A stretch of 64,000 nt of DNA from assembly GCF_037996825.1 (NCBI RefSeq), contig NZ_JBBNAC010000001.1, forward strand, positions 2,480,001 to 2,544,000. The letters run 5' to 3'. The position numbers and the translations under genes are program-made. Source of the DNA: Bdellovibrio sp. BCCA (GTDB taxonomy: Bacteria; Bdellovibrionota; Bdellovibrionia; Bdellovibrionales; Bdellovibrionaceae). A model generated the notes under the pieces. That model searched no databases. It was not told the origin of the DNA and was given only the letters and a program-made list of their open reading frames with translations. Shown here piece by piece: positions 43,346 through 51,437 of the stretch. Position 1 is the first letter of the stretch; each line of letters opens with the position of its first letter.

Positions 43346-44254
43346 ATGTCTAGAGAAACAAAACAGGACAGAATCATTCGTAATCTACTCGATCAAGCAA
43401 CCGAGCATCTTCACGAACTAAAGAATCTCGATGCAAATCCAAATACAAAAGAGCTTGATGTTGAGAGATGGGCCCAGAGCTTTATTAGAAATTGCTTGGG
43501 CTATTCCGCTTCCGCTGGATACTCCATTCGTGCACAAGAAACTAAGGGAAAAATGCGTCCTGATTTAATTGTTCTCTTTAATGACAAACCTATCTTCGTC
43601 GTTGAAGTAAAGAAAATGGGTTTTGATCTTAATAAATCTGATTTCCGTTGCGGCAAAGTACAACTCAACGAATATCTAAACCTTATTGGAAATGTCCGTT
43701 GGGGAATGCTTACAAATGGGACTGAATGGAAACTTTACGACTTCTCACTCCCTGAGTACGGCGGAATTGAGATCGCAGCTTTTGATTTAAAATCGGAAGG
43801 TGACGTTCTCGATGTATCTAAAAAAGCCGTTGAAGAACAAGCTTATGAGTTTTTTGATTTCCATGAAAATTCATTCACTACGACGTCCTGGCCTGAGCTT
43901 TCAAAGGAAGCTATGGCATTTTCTCCGGAATCACTAGCGAAAGCGATCTTATCAACTGACGTTGTTAGATACATTGCCAAATATGTTCGTGGAGAGCATG
44001 AGTTTAAAGCAAATCACGAAATTTTAACGGACCGTCTCTATTGGTTACTTGAACAAGGTCTCAATGACGCCATCAAAGGATGGAATGATACGAAGGCTGC
44101 CGAAATCCAAAAATTCGTCAAAGCGCAGAAAAGAGCTTCCCGAAAAACAAAGAGATCTAGAAAATCTTCTGTAAGTACCGAGCCAGCCATTGCCACATCC
44201 GATGTGACATCGCCAGACACAGTTCTAGGCGAAGAAAACAAAACAGCGTCTTAA
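43346..44254 (+). CDS. HsdR-N-like PD-(D/E)xK nuclease-domain protein
   Basis: A 302-residue protein. Residues about 35-180 resemble the N-terminal nuclease domain of type I restriction HsdR (HSDR_N): Asp in RPDLIVLFNDKP and ExK in IFVVEVKKMG form the PD-(D/E)xK core, followed by QLNEYLNLIGNVRWGMLTNGTEWKLYD. No helicase domain follows, and no HsdM or HsdS is found, so it is a stand-alone protein. The C-terminus is basic and low-complexity (RASRKTKRSRKSSVS). AAGGAGC precedes the ATG. It is the first gene of the island, 51 bases before the bPH2 gene, and probably in the same transcript. A nuclease effector is the likely role. Confidence 0.82.
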   Translation: MSRETKQDRIIRNLLDQATEHLHELKNLDANPNTKELDVERWAQSFIRNCLGYSASAGYSIRAQETKGKMRPDLIVLFNDKPIFVVEVKKMGFDLNKSDFRCGKVQLNEYLNLIGNVRWGMLTNGTEWKLYDFSLPEYGGIEIAAFDLKSEGDVLDVSKKAVEEQAYEFFDFHENSFTTTSWPELSKEAMAFSPESLAKAILSTDVVRYIAKYVRGEHEFKANHEILTDRLYWLLEQGLNDAIKGWNDTKAAEIQKFVKAQKRASRKTKRSRKSSVSTEPAIATSDVTSPDTVLGEENKTAS

Positions 44255-44305
44255 AAATGACTTCAACAAAAAACGTTACTTTTTCAATTATATAAAGGTT
44301 ACAAA

Positions 44306-44764
44306 ATGGCATTTAAACTACGAGACAACGAAGAAATTAAAATGAAAGCCACATTCCATTGGTCAGACTATCTTGTTGCAGGCTTCTGGGCATTCATTTG
44401 CACGCCTGGATTTTTTGTATCAATGGCTGACGATTCCAATCGCATGCCTTCACCTGTATTTTTTGCGATTGTTGCCTATGCTCCTTTGCTATACAAAATC
44501 CTCAAGAATAGATCAAAAAAATATTTAATAACAAATCAGCGTCTTTACATTGAAAACGGAATTTTAACAAAAACTGCAACAGATGTTCCCCTAAATAAAA
44601 TCAATGATATTGCATTTTCTCAAAATTTTATCGAAAGACTTTTTGATGTTGGGAGTCTCAGCATCTTAACTGGGAACGATAAAGGAAATAACGTTAAAGG
44701 TATTGTCAATCCAGAAGGCTTTCGAGAATGCCTAAGTAAATACTGCAACCATAAAGCATCATGA
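44306..44764 (+). CDS. Membrane protein with bacterial PH domain (bPH2)
   Basis: A 152-residue protein with two membrane helices (about 22-42 and 48-68) followed by a bPH2 domain (about 72-148) with YLITNQRLYIENGILTK and VPLNKINDIAFSQNFIERLF, the usual pattern of that domain. It should lie in the inner membrane with the PH fold in the cytoplasm. Its stop overlaps the start of the DUF4917 gene (ATGA), so they are coupled. In an antiviral cassette it may be the membrane anchor or sensor. Confidence 0.85.
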   Translation: MAFKLRDNEEIKMKATFHWSDYLVAGFWAFICTPGFFVSMADDSNRMPSPVFFAIVAYAPLLYKILKNRSKKYLITNQRLYIENGILTKTATDVPLNKINDIAFSQNFIERLFDVGSLSILTGNDKGNNVKGIVNPEGFRECLSKYCNHKAS

Positions 44765-45801
44765 AAAAAATAGAGCTTAAAAGATTTGACGACTGCATAA
44801 AATCGGCAGTCAGCAAGAAAAAGCATGTCTTACTGGGAAATGGCTTCAGTCGCGCTTGCAGAAATGAAGTATTCTCTTATGACTCTCTCTTCAAATCAGC
44901 GGACTTCAGTAGGCTTTCTGTTGAGGCAAAACAGATATTTCAACTACTAGATACGACGGATTTTGAAATCGTCATGAAGTCCTTAAATGTATCAGCGACT
45001 ATTATGCCTATCTACGGCTGTGCTGCAGATATATCAAATCGCGCTCAATCGGACTCTGGTTTCTTGCGCAGCATTTTGGTCAACACAATTGCAAAACATC
45101 ATCCTCCCTTACCATCTAGCATATCGGAAGAGGAGTATGCGAACTGCATAAAATTCTTATCAAACTTCGACAAAATATACTCTCTCAACTATGACCTTCT
45201 ATTGTACTGGACACTTATGAAGCAAAGAGAGCTGGGAGGCTCAGAGAAAGACGATGGATTTCGAGATCCATCGGAAATTGAAAATGAGATATCTACCGAG
45301 GACGGGTATGTCGCATGGGCAAACGACACCCACGGACAAAATATTCACTATATTCACGGCGCACTTCATATATTTTACCAAAAAGCTCTCCTACAAAAAT
45401 TCTGCTGGAGTAGAACAGGCACGCGTCTCTTAGAACAAATCGACACAGCCTTGAAGAGTGGAAAATTTCCCCTGATAGTAGCAGAAGGTACAGCAAATCA
45501 AAAACTCGAAAGAATTCAAAAGAGTAACTATTTAGGGTTTAACTTTCGAAGTCTCCGAAATTGTACTGGAACATTATTTACCTTTGGAGTTTCCTTTGGA
45601 GACGCTGACAAACATATTATGACGCAAATTCAAAAAAACACTCGCCTGGAAAAAATTTGTGTTTCGGTCTTTGGTGATATAGACAGTGAAAACAATCTTC
45701 AAATGATCCAGTCCCTTGAAACAATTACGAATGATCGTCCCGCTTCAAAACCGCTCACATTAGAGTTTTACGAAGCAAATTCCGCAAGGGTGTGGAAGTA
45801 A
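44761..45801 (+). CDS. DUF4917 (SIR2-like) protein
   Basis: A 346-residue protein. HVLLGNGFSRAC near the start, SLNYDLLLYW near 147 and YIHGALHIFY near 200 are the motifs I associate with DUF4917, a Rossmann-like group related to SIR2 domains in defence systems. SIR2-like defence proteins often hydrolyse NAD+ when phage is sensed. The N in GNGFS and the H in IHGALH could be active-site residues. The function in this member is not shown. It overlaps the bPH2 gene by four bases and is followed after five bases by a membrane-protein gene. Confidence 0.8.
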   Translation: MKKIELKRFDDCIKSAVSKKKHVLLGNGFSRACRNEVFSYDSLFKSADFSRLSVEAKQIFQLLDTTDFEIVMKSLNVSATIMPIYGCAADISNRAQSDSGFLRSILVNTIAKHHPPLPSSISEEEYANCIKFLSNFDKIYSLNYDLLLYWTLMKQRELGGSEKDDGFRDPSEIENEISTEDGYVAWANDTHGQNIHYIHGALHIFYQKALLQKFCWSRTGTRLLEQIDTALKSGKFPLIVAEGTANQKLERIQKSNYLGFNFRSLRNCTGTLFTFGVSFGDADKHIMTQIQKNTRLEKICVSVFGDIDSENNLQMIQSLETITNDRPASKPLTLEFYEANSARVWK

Positions 45802-45806
45802 TAAAA

Positions 45807-46319
45807 ATGGTAGACAAACTTCAAAACTTCTTTTTTCTTTTTGGCGGTCTATTTGGGTACTATACGCTTTCTAGATTACAAGCTATGCGCCTTTACAACT
45901 TTGATATGCTATTTGAAAAAAATGGATCTCCGCCTTCCAGAGTCCTTTGTAGATATATTCTTGGAATAACCTCCAATATGCTAGTGGCAACTTGCATCTC
46001 ATTTTCATGGCTATGGTTTAACTATTTGATTCCCCAAACAAAGATAGAATTTTCATTTATACAAGTGATTGCCGGAGCAAGTATTGTTATTTCATCCTCT
46101 TCAATTGTATTGGTAAGCCACAGACTCGTTGCCTCTTTAGCAATCTATTTTCAAAAACAGCTATTCTCTGACGACTATTTCGACAAAATTGACAGCGACT
46201 TAAACATCAAATCCAGATTCTTAACTCAAAGTAAAGCACACGCACACTTTAATGGTGCTGTCATTTTTTTGCTCCTACAATGTGGCTTCGGATACATCAT
46301 GTCTTTTGCTTTTCTTTAG
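45807..46319 (+). CDS. Four-helix membrane protein next to DUF4917
   Basis: A 170-residue protein (ATG at 45807; a GTG five codons earlier is possible). Four hydrophobic segments: FFFLFGGLFGYYTL, MLVATCISFSWLWFNYLI, FIQVIAGASIVISSSSIVLV and NGAVIFLLLQCGFGYIMSF. No known family. It lies five bases after the DUF4917 stop and has no independent promoter visible, so it is likely the third gene of a bPH2-DUF4917-TM cassette. A pore-forming or membrane-linked effector role is possible, by analogy only. Confidence 0.65.
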   Translation: MVDKLQNFFFLFGGLFGYYTLSRLQAMRLYNFDMLFEKNGSPPSRVLCRYILGITSNMLVATCISFSWLWFNYLIPQTKIEFSFIQVIAGASIVISSSSIVLVSHRLVASLAIYFQKQLFSDDYFDKIDSDLNIKSRFLTQSKAHAHFNGAVIFLLLQCGFGYIMSFAFL

Positions 46320-46359
46320 ATTTCTTATAAGGATAATTTTTTATATTTGAGGGGTGAAA

Positions 46360-46770
46360 ATGAGTAATTCTGCTATGTTCCCTTATGGGGAGAACAACCA
46401 ATTTCAGTGTGAGTGTACTGCTCATTTAACCGTGCATATTACTAAGCAAGATGGCCACAATGAAACAGAAGAATTTTACTGTCCACGATGTGGTAAGGAT
46501 TATAAAGCCAGAGCATCAATGCCTATAAGTGATATTCAAATCACTCCTCCTCTTCTCACAGATCCACTTGATCGGAAAATGGAAATCTCATCATATAAAA
46601 ATAACCTTGAAAGGAAGGTTGAAGACTTGTCGGTAGAGGTCGCTCAGATGGATCAAAGAAGAGAAACGCTAAGCGTGGACGAGCAGCGCTATATGAATGC
46701 AAAGGAGAGTGAGATCAAAGACCTCCAAGCTCAGATTAATCGTCTGAAGAATATGTTTGCTCGCCTTTAA
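46360..46770 (+). CDS. Zinc-ribbon coiled-coil protein
   Basis: A 136-residue protein (ATG at 46360; GAGGGG precedes it with good spacing). The N-terminal half has CECTAHLTVHI and YCPRCGKDY, four cysteines of a zinc-ribbon type. The C-terminal half is a coiled coil (LERKVEDLSVEVAQMDQRRE, DLQAQINRLKNMF). No membrane segment. It lies 40 bases after the four-helix membrane protein. A strong hairpin follows. Function unknown, perhaps a small adaptor. Confidence 0.68.
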   Translation: MSNSAMFPYGENNQFQCECTAHLTVHITKQDGHNETEEFYCPRCGKDYKARASMPISDIQITPPLLTDPLDRKMEISSYKNNLERKVEDLSVEVAQMDQRRETLSVDEQRYMNAKESEIKDLQAQINRLKNMFARL

Positions 46771-46776
46771 TTAATT

Positions 46777-46804
46777 CGTGGGTGACAGCAAACGGTCACC
46801 CACG
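46777..46804. terminator. Strong 10-bp hairpin after the zinc-ribbon gene
   Basis: CGTGGGTGAC (46777-46786) pairs with GTCACCCACG (46795-46804) around AGCAAACG. There is no T-run, so it is terminator-like at best; it may be a 3' stabiliser or the trace of a mobile element. It is the last feature before a 200-base stretch with no supported gene. Confidence 0.5.
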
Positions 46805-47017
46805 TTAGCCGATTAGAATTGAGTGAATCCAATCAGCCAAAATATGGCCACCATGTACGAAAAGCAAAAGCATACGATCCGGCATTCTTTGAAGAGAATT
46901 CCTGTGATGATCCTATTACAATGCTCAAAGCCGCAGCCGTCGTCGCTCCAAAATTAAGTATTAATAATCCGCCTATAATTACGAGTACGATGATTTCATC
47001 CATCAGTACATCCCTGA

Positions 47018-47203
47018 GTTACATATGCTCAAGAGGTCATCAGAAGTTATTGTCGTGGAAATATCACACATAAGTACCTTCTGACTGATAAGCAATTCTC
47101 TCGATATCTTCCTAAAGTACAAAAAGAAGCGGGAATTACTGAGCATATTATCTGTCACATCGCCAGACACATTTTCGGAGACTATCTTTGGAAATTAGTC
47201 TGA
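47018..47203 (+). pseudogene. Tyrosine recombinase remnant (middle and C-terminal part)
   Basis: A reading frame open from 47018 to the TGA at 47201-47203 encodes VTYAQEVIRSYCRGN, then NITHKYLLTDKQFSRYLPKV and ITEHIICHIARHIFGDYLW. The HIARHIF segment is the HxxRH box of phage and ICE integrases. There is no start codon, no N-terminal DNA-binding part, and no following catalytic-tyrosine region. It is a decayed integrase piece. It lies between the zinc-ribbon gene and the retron, and so marks a recombination site in the island. Confidence 0.7.
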
Positions 47204-47280
47204 GAATATATGATTAATAGAGGACATACCCGCAACACCAGAAAGTCTTGTTCTCGAATTAAACGGTACATGCGATGCCC

Positions 47281-48222
47281 CTATTTCTTGACCCATTTGG
47301 CATCCCAATTGGCTGAATTTAATTTATTTTTCAGCTCATCTCCATATTTTGCAATAAGACTGCGATAAAAACCGCTCTCAATAGAATCAATATATGCAAT
47401 TTCTCCAGCTAAAGATTTCATATGCTCCGGAGACAAATTTCCAGTCAACGCTCGATGAATTTTCGCTCTCAAAAATTTTTTTCTAACTCTACCAACACTT
47501 AAACTCGAATCGCTTGTAACTGTCACTCCAGTTATAATTACCTTCTTCTTTTTTGAAACGTGGACAGTTTTGGCTGTATTCAATTTTAATTTGAGATCCG
47601 TGAAGTCCGATAACACTGACATTATCTCCTTGTCACAGTCACTTAAACGATTCGGATACTCGGATGACAAACATATATCATCTGCGTAGCGTGTATATAC
47701 AACGCCTCTATTTGCCATCCGTTCTGCAAACTCTTTATCAAATTCATACATAATCAAATTTGACAGAATCGGTGAAGATGGAGCACCTATAACGAGTTGT
47801 CCCTTCTTACAGCAAATATTTGTTATTAAAGTCAAATCACTTGCTGGTAAGTTAATTCCTCTCGCCTCTAAATTTCTCTTAAGCATTGATTGGATATTGT
47901 GAGCTTTGATAGACGGAAAGAAGTCGGAAAAATCAAACTTAACGAAATATTTGCTCCGCACATGCTGATTTGCATTATGAGCAATTCCTTTACCTTTTAC
48001 ATATGCTGTCGCCGCAGAGTGAACGGGCAACCTCGAAAACAACATCTCAATGAGCACGCGTTGAAGAAATTTTACTTCCTTTGATGGTTGTTCGACAGTT
48101 CGAGTGCCACCCTTCTTTTTCGGAATTTTATATACCTTATATCGATGTGATGCTGTATTGGCAAACGCCATCAATCCCCACTGAGTAAGTCCTGAAACCT
48201 CAGCTACCATTTCCAGAATCAC
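47281..48222 (-). CDS. Retron reverse transcriptase
   Basis: A 313-residue reverse transcriptase starting at GTG 48220-48222, with AAGGAG nine bases upstream and a four-base overlap with the effector gene. Catalytic YADD is at 179-182 in TRYADDICLSSE, the first Asp lies in VKFDFSDFFPSI, and APSSPILSN is motif 4. Two retron marks are present: NANQH at 83-87 (the NAxxH motif) and ITG at 230-232 (retron 'VTG' region) in KKKKVIITGVTV. It should copy the msd part of the adjacent ncRNA into 2'-5'-branched msDNA. The size is that of short retron RTs such as Eco1. Confidence 0.95.
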   Translation of the reverse strand: MILEMVAEVSGLTQWGLMAFANTASHRYKVYKIPKKKGGTRTVEQPSKEVKFLQRVLIEMLFSRLPVHSAATAYVKGKGIAHNANQHVRSKYFVKFDFSDFFPSIKAHNIQSMLKRNLEARGINLPASDLTLITNICCKKGQLVIGAPSSPILSNLIMYEFDKEFAERMANRGVVYTRYADDICLSSEYPNRLSDCDKEIMSVLSDFTDLKLKLNTAKTVHVSKKKKVIITGVTVTSDSSLSVGRVRKKFLRAKIHRALTGNLSPEHMKSLAGEIAYIDSIESGFYRSLIAKYGDELKNKLNSANWDAKWVKK

Positions 48223-49154
48223 AGCACAAACTCCTTAACTTGGAATAATTGAGGTCGAATTCTTTTATAATAACTTTTCACTTTGAGAAGAAGCACGTTC
48301 TCATCAATGTTTCTAAGTTCAACAAGTGGGTGGACGGCATTATTATTTTTCACCACCAATGAGCCATCGGCCTCGTAGATATCGACGTATTTAATTCCTT
48401 TAAGAATCCCAACGTAATCCCTTAGCTCACGAAACTCGAATTGCCCAAATAGATGCAAAATGACTTCTTTAAGATCTTCTATTGAAATAGCACCAAAAAT
48501 ATCGATGATCTTATAGATCAAATGGAGACGATGCCGATGATCCATTTCCTTGAAATTTTTTTGAAGAATTTTCTTTGAGCTTTTATTTGAACCGTTAATG
48601 CGCTCATGAAGACGAGTCCTAACACGATCAAATTCAATTACTTGGGCCTTAAAATCTATATGTACCTTCGTGCGAAAATCAGACTCTCGATCAATCAAAT
48701 CAATGGGCCCTTTGTTCAAGAAAGAATCTTTTTGCTCGTCCCCGCAATTAACAATTAGAGTCTTTTTTCGTATTTCTTCACTTTTCGCAAAATAACCGAC
48801 TTCGGCAAAAGACCCAGGGCTCTCAGGAAAGATAATCACGCAGTCGGAAATATCAGCTAAGATTTCTTCAAATAAGGCTATATTATTATAACGAATCTGA
48901 TTGAGACCATCTGCAGACTCGGCGGCGGCTTCAGCTAACACTATTTCATAATCCGGGAGCTCTGTTGCTGCATAGGCAAGAAACTTGCTTCGAACAGAGA
49001 ATATAGTAGTTTCCCCATTTTTTTTATCGTTACCACCGCAAACAAAAATAAAGGGTCTATTATATCTTAGGAAAGCCTTTTCACTGCATAATGCATTTTT
49101 CAACTCGCTCAACAATGCACTTGCAGTATTATTGGTGGCTAAATTTTCAAACAT
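48219..49154 (-). CDS. Retron effector (St85/Eco1-type, nucleoside deoxyribosyltransferase-like)
   Basis: A 311-residue protein that starts at the ATG at 49152-49154, six bases after the end of the ncRNA. Its N-terminal half is Rossmann-like with FIFVCGGND, YEIVLAEAAAE and CVIIFPESPGSFAEVGYF (about 105-123); the SPGSxxExGYF motif is the active-site region of nucleoside deoxyribosyltransferase-like domains and is typical of the 'retron St85 family effector'. The C-terminal half (about 205-310) looks like a winged-helix module. In Eco1 this effector is bound by msDNA and RT and is toxic when the complex is disturbed. The gene order ncRNA-effector-RT is the same as in Eco1. Confidence 0.9.
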   Translation of the reverse strand: MFENLATNNTASALLSELKNALCSEKAFLRYNRPFIFVCGGNDKKNGETTIFSVRSKFLAYAATELPDYEIVLAEAAAESADGLNQIRYNNIALFEEILADISDCVIIFPESPGSFAEVGYFAKSEEIRKKTLIVNCGDEQKDSFLNKGPIDLIDRESDFRTKVHIDFKAQVIEFDRVRTRLHERINGSNKSSKKILQKNFKEMDHRHRLHLIYKIIDIFGAISIEDLKEVILHLFGQFEFRELRDYVGILKGIKYVDIYEADGSLVVKNNNAVHPLVELRNIDENVLLLKVKSYYKRIRPQLFQVKEFVL

Positions 49155-49159
49155 CAAAA

Positions 49160-49316
49160 ATATCTCTTACATTAAGAGCGCCAAATTTTAGCGGAAGGTT
49201 TCGTAGAAAGCTTTCGCTATAATTTGGCGGTAAAATCTAATCAATCCATCACGGCCTGGTGAAACACCCGGCACAGAACTTAACAAAAAAAACGAAAAGT
49301 TCTCCCTAAGAGATAT
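49160..49316 (-). ncRNA. Retron msr-msd non-coding RNA
   Basis: Folded by eye on the minus strand. The ends are an exact 10-base inverted repeat: a1 ATATCTCTTA (49316-49307) and a2 TAAGAGATAT (49169-49160). Right after a1 comes GGGAG, with the first G after TTA as candidate branch point. msr stem 1 is AGAACTT/AAGTTCT (49303-49275). Stem 2 is GCC-GGGTG-TTT-CACC-GGC (49272-49254), with GUUUC in the loop area as in Eco1. The msd is a long hairpin of 23 bp with three mismatches and a TAC loop (49228-49180), with single-stranded RNA before it. All elements and their order agree with Eco1-type retrons. Confidence 0.85.
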
Positions 49317-49320
49317 AAAC

Positions 49321-49349
49321 ATTTTTAAATATATCGAGGCCACCGTCAA
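49321..49349 (-). promoter_or_regulatory. Candidate promoter of the retron
   Basis: On the minus strand TTGACG (49349-49344) is a 5-of-6 match to -35, followed by 17 bases and AAAAAT (49326-49321) as a weak -10. The expected start of transcription, about 49314, falls at the first bases of the a1 repeat, which is just where the ncRNA should begin. Confidence 0.55.
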
Positions 49350-49549
49350 TGTCTGTAAACAAAATGAGAGCAACAAACTTAGACTTTTGTCTATGGTTCG
49401 AGCTCTTAAATAACGCACACGAAGGCGACAAGCTTGCTCTGCAAGCTTTAGGCGGATGGAAAACGTCTCGCCAGCCAGAGCGCTACAAAGATTCTCTCCA
49501 GTGTAGGGCAGAACGGCCTTCGACAAGATCGAAAGCAAAGGCAAACTGA
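49349..49549 (+). pseudogene. Tyrosine recombinase C-terminal remnant
   Basis: In this 66-codon frame, KLALQALGGWKTSRQPERYKDS is the C-terminal box of tyrosine recombinases, with Tyr in the position of the catalytic residue. The upstream part of the protein is absent, and the tail looks frameshifted. It overlaps the retron promoter on the opposite strand and lies 150 bases from the CAU tRNA gene, so it is likely a trace of the integrase that once used this tRNA as target. Confidence 0.6.
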
Positions 49550-49660
49550 TCCTATTCAAAGCAAGTAATTACCTGCCACCTCATTGCATTTTGATGGTAA
49601 ATCGCCGATCAGCCTAATCGCAACACCCATTCAAAAATTGTAAGTCATTGAATTTTGGGC

Positions 49661-49687
49661 AAAAAAAAAGCCCGGCGATTGCCAGGC
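49661..49687 (-). terminator. Intrinsic terminator of the tRNA transcript
   Basis: On the minus strand GCCTGGC-AATC-GCCGGGC is followed by nine T. It lies ten bases after the 3' end of the tRNA and closes its transcript. Confidence 0.9.
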
Positions 49688-49697
49688 ATTTTAAAAT

Positions 49698-49774
<77 letters not shown>

Positions 49775-49988
49775 ACACGAATCACAGAAATTGCGTTTTG
49801 GCGCAAAATGCGTGAAGCAGGATTTTTAATTGGGGACGTGCATTATGTCAATCCTGGGCTTTGCGTTAAATTACGTTTTTTGAAATATGCTGAATATTCC
49901 AAAGTTTCCTCGCCTTAGGTCTTGACCTTACCCCCTATTCCGCCGTGCAATTACAGATGATGTAAGAAAACCACGGAGGGGGACTTAT

Positions 49989-51437
49989 ATGAAAAAACTG
50001 ATGATGGCACTTGCGGTGCCAGCGCTACTTATTGGCTGTTCTAAGGACGATAAATCTAAAAAGCCAACTTCAATGCAGCCCACGACTTTTTCAAGTCTGT
50101 TCTGGGTACAACAAACAAACCTTATCACAATCAAAACTGTTGATGACCAGCCTCTTGCGGGTGCTCAAATTTTGATCGGCGATGCCTTGAATGCTCCTTT
50201 TTCAGGCAACTTCCTGACGACGGATGCAAATGGTCAGGTGGAGCTTCCAGCGGGATGGACTTCGGCTCAAGCAGTCACAGTTCAAGCTCCGGGCTATATG
50301 CGCACGACTTATATGGCGCAAGAGCCAGGCGCTTTGACGATCAAACTTCGCGCAGTGTCTTCAAAGGTTCAGCACGAAGTGCGTGGCGGAACTCAAGGTC
50401 TTCCGATCCAAGATAAAGATGGCTTTGTCGACTTCGGACTTGTGATGCCTGCATTTACGAAACAAGACATGCTGGCTTTCGATATTAATAATGTTATCAG
50501 CCCGCAGTACGATCGCATTTCAGCGATGGGCCAAGACATCGATGTTCCGGCGAATATCTCTTTGCCAAAACAAAGCGAAAAGTATTCTTTGTTCACAATC
50601 ACTTTGGATAAACCAACGTATCGCATTTACTACGGACAACCCGGCATCAGTCGCGTGTTCGCAGCTCGCGGTCGTTTCCCGTTTAAATCTACAGTGGATG
50701 CTTTGCGTGGCGGAGCTGAGTTCTACGAACTTATCAACGATTTCAAAATCAACGGTGGAGCCGTTCGCGACATCGAAATCAAATCCGGCCAAACAAAATT
50801 GGATATGCCAACTCGCGAGTTGAACTTCTCAGAACCAAAAAATCTGACAGCTCCTCAATATCGCGCAGATGAAATGTTCATCGCCGTCGGCGTAGCGAAC
50901 CAATCCGGCTACCTCATCCCGACAGATGTGAAAAAACTCGCACAAGGTCAGAAAATGGCTTTGAATACGCTGCCTGGCTCTGAGCAACTTGTTTTGGGTG
51001 TTCTAAAAAAATCAGCTGACATGAAAAGCGGCGGAGATCGTATGAGTGCGACCCTGCTTCCTTTTGCAGCAGGTGCGACTCCGTCAATGCTTCCTTTGAT
51101 CCCTGATCCAACGATCCAAGGTGATGAGATCTTGATGCCGAAGTTTAGCTCTGTGGCGGGTGTAAATCCGATTGCGACTTACTCTGTGCTTTCTAAAGAA
51201 GAGGAAGTTCAGCAAGGTAACGCGAAAGTGAAAATCTATATGCCTCAATGGGAAGTGTACGCACAAAACTGGCTTGAGCGTATGAAACTGCCCCAATGGC
51301 CAAGTGACTCTGCGATTCCTGGTAAAAAACGCTGGGAAGTAAACTTCGTCGGCAGCCAAACTGCTTCACAAGCAGCCCTCGGACCTGCTATGATCGAAGC
51401 CGCAACACATGTTACACACAGCTCAATCTCTTTCTAG
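49989..51437 (+). CDS. Lipoprotein with carboxypeptidase-regulatory-like domain
   Basis: A 482-residue protein with signal MKKLMMALAVPALLIGC (Cys17 lipidated; lipobox LIGC). Residues about 45-120 look like a CarboxypepD-regulatory/Ig-like fold (TIKTVDDQPLAGAQILIGD, LTTDANGQVELPAGW). The rest is beta-rich with no known family. Its end overlaps the next lipoprotein gene by 29 bases. CACGGAGGGG precedes the ATG. It is a surface or periplasmic protein of unknown role. Confidence 0.82.
   Translation: MKKLMMALAVPALLIGCSKDDKSKKPTSMQPTTFSSLFWVQQTNLITIKTVDDQPLAGAQILIGDALNAPFSGNFLTTDANGQVELPAGWTSAQAVTVQAPGYMRTTYMAQEPGALTIKLRAVSSKVQHEVRGGTQGLPIQDKDGFVDFGLVMPAFTKQDMLAFDINNVISPQYDRISAMGQDIDVPANISLPKQSEKYSLFTITLDKPTYRIYYGQPGISRVFAARGRFPFKSTVDALRGGAEFYELINDFKINGGAVRDIEIKSGQTKLDMPTRELNFSEPKNLTAPQYRADEMFIAVGVANQSGYLIPTDVKKLAQGQKMALNTLPGSEQLVLGVLKKSADMKSGGDRMSATLLPFAAGATPSMLPLIPDPTIQGDEILMPKFSSVAGVNPIATYSVLSKEEEVQQGNAKVKIYMPQWEVYAQNWLERMKLPQWPSDSAIPGKKRWEVNFVGSQTASQAALGPAMIEAATHVTHSSISF

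Noticed and set aside
46819-47073. TTG-started 84-codon frame before the integrase remnant
   Set aside because: No ribosome site, no ATG start, composition without family signal. Probably noise in decayed island DNA; not listed as a gene.
44208-47166. Shared 15-base string ACATCGCCAGACACA at about 44208 and 47157
   Set aside because: A 15-base match is expected once or twice by chance in a window of this size, and the two lie in different coding contexts.
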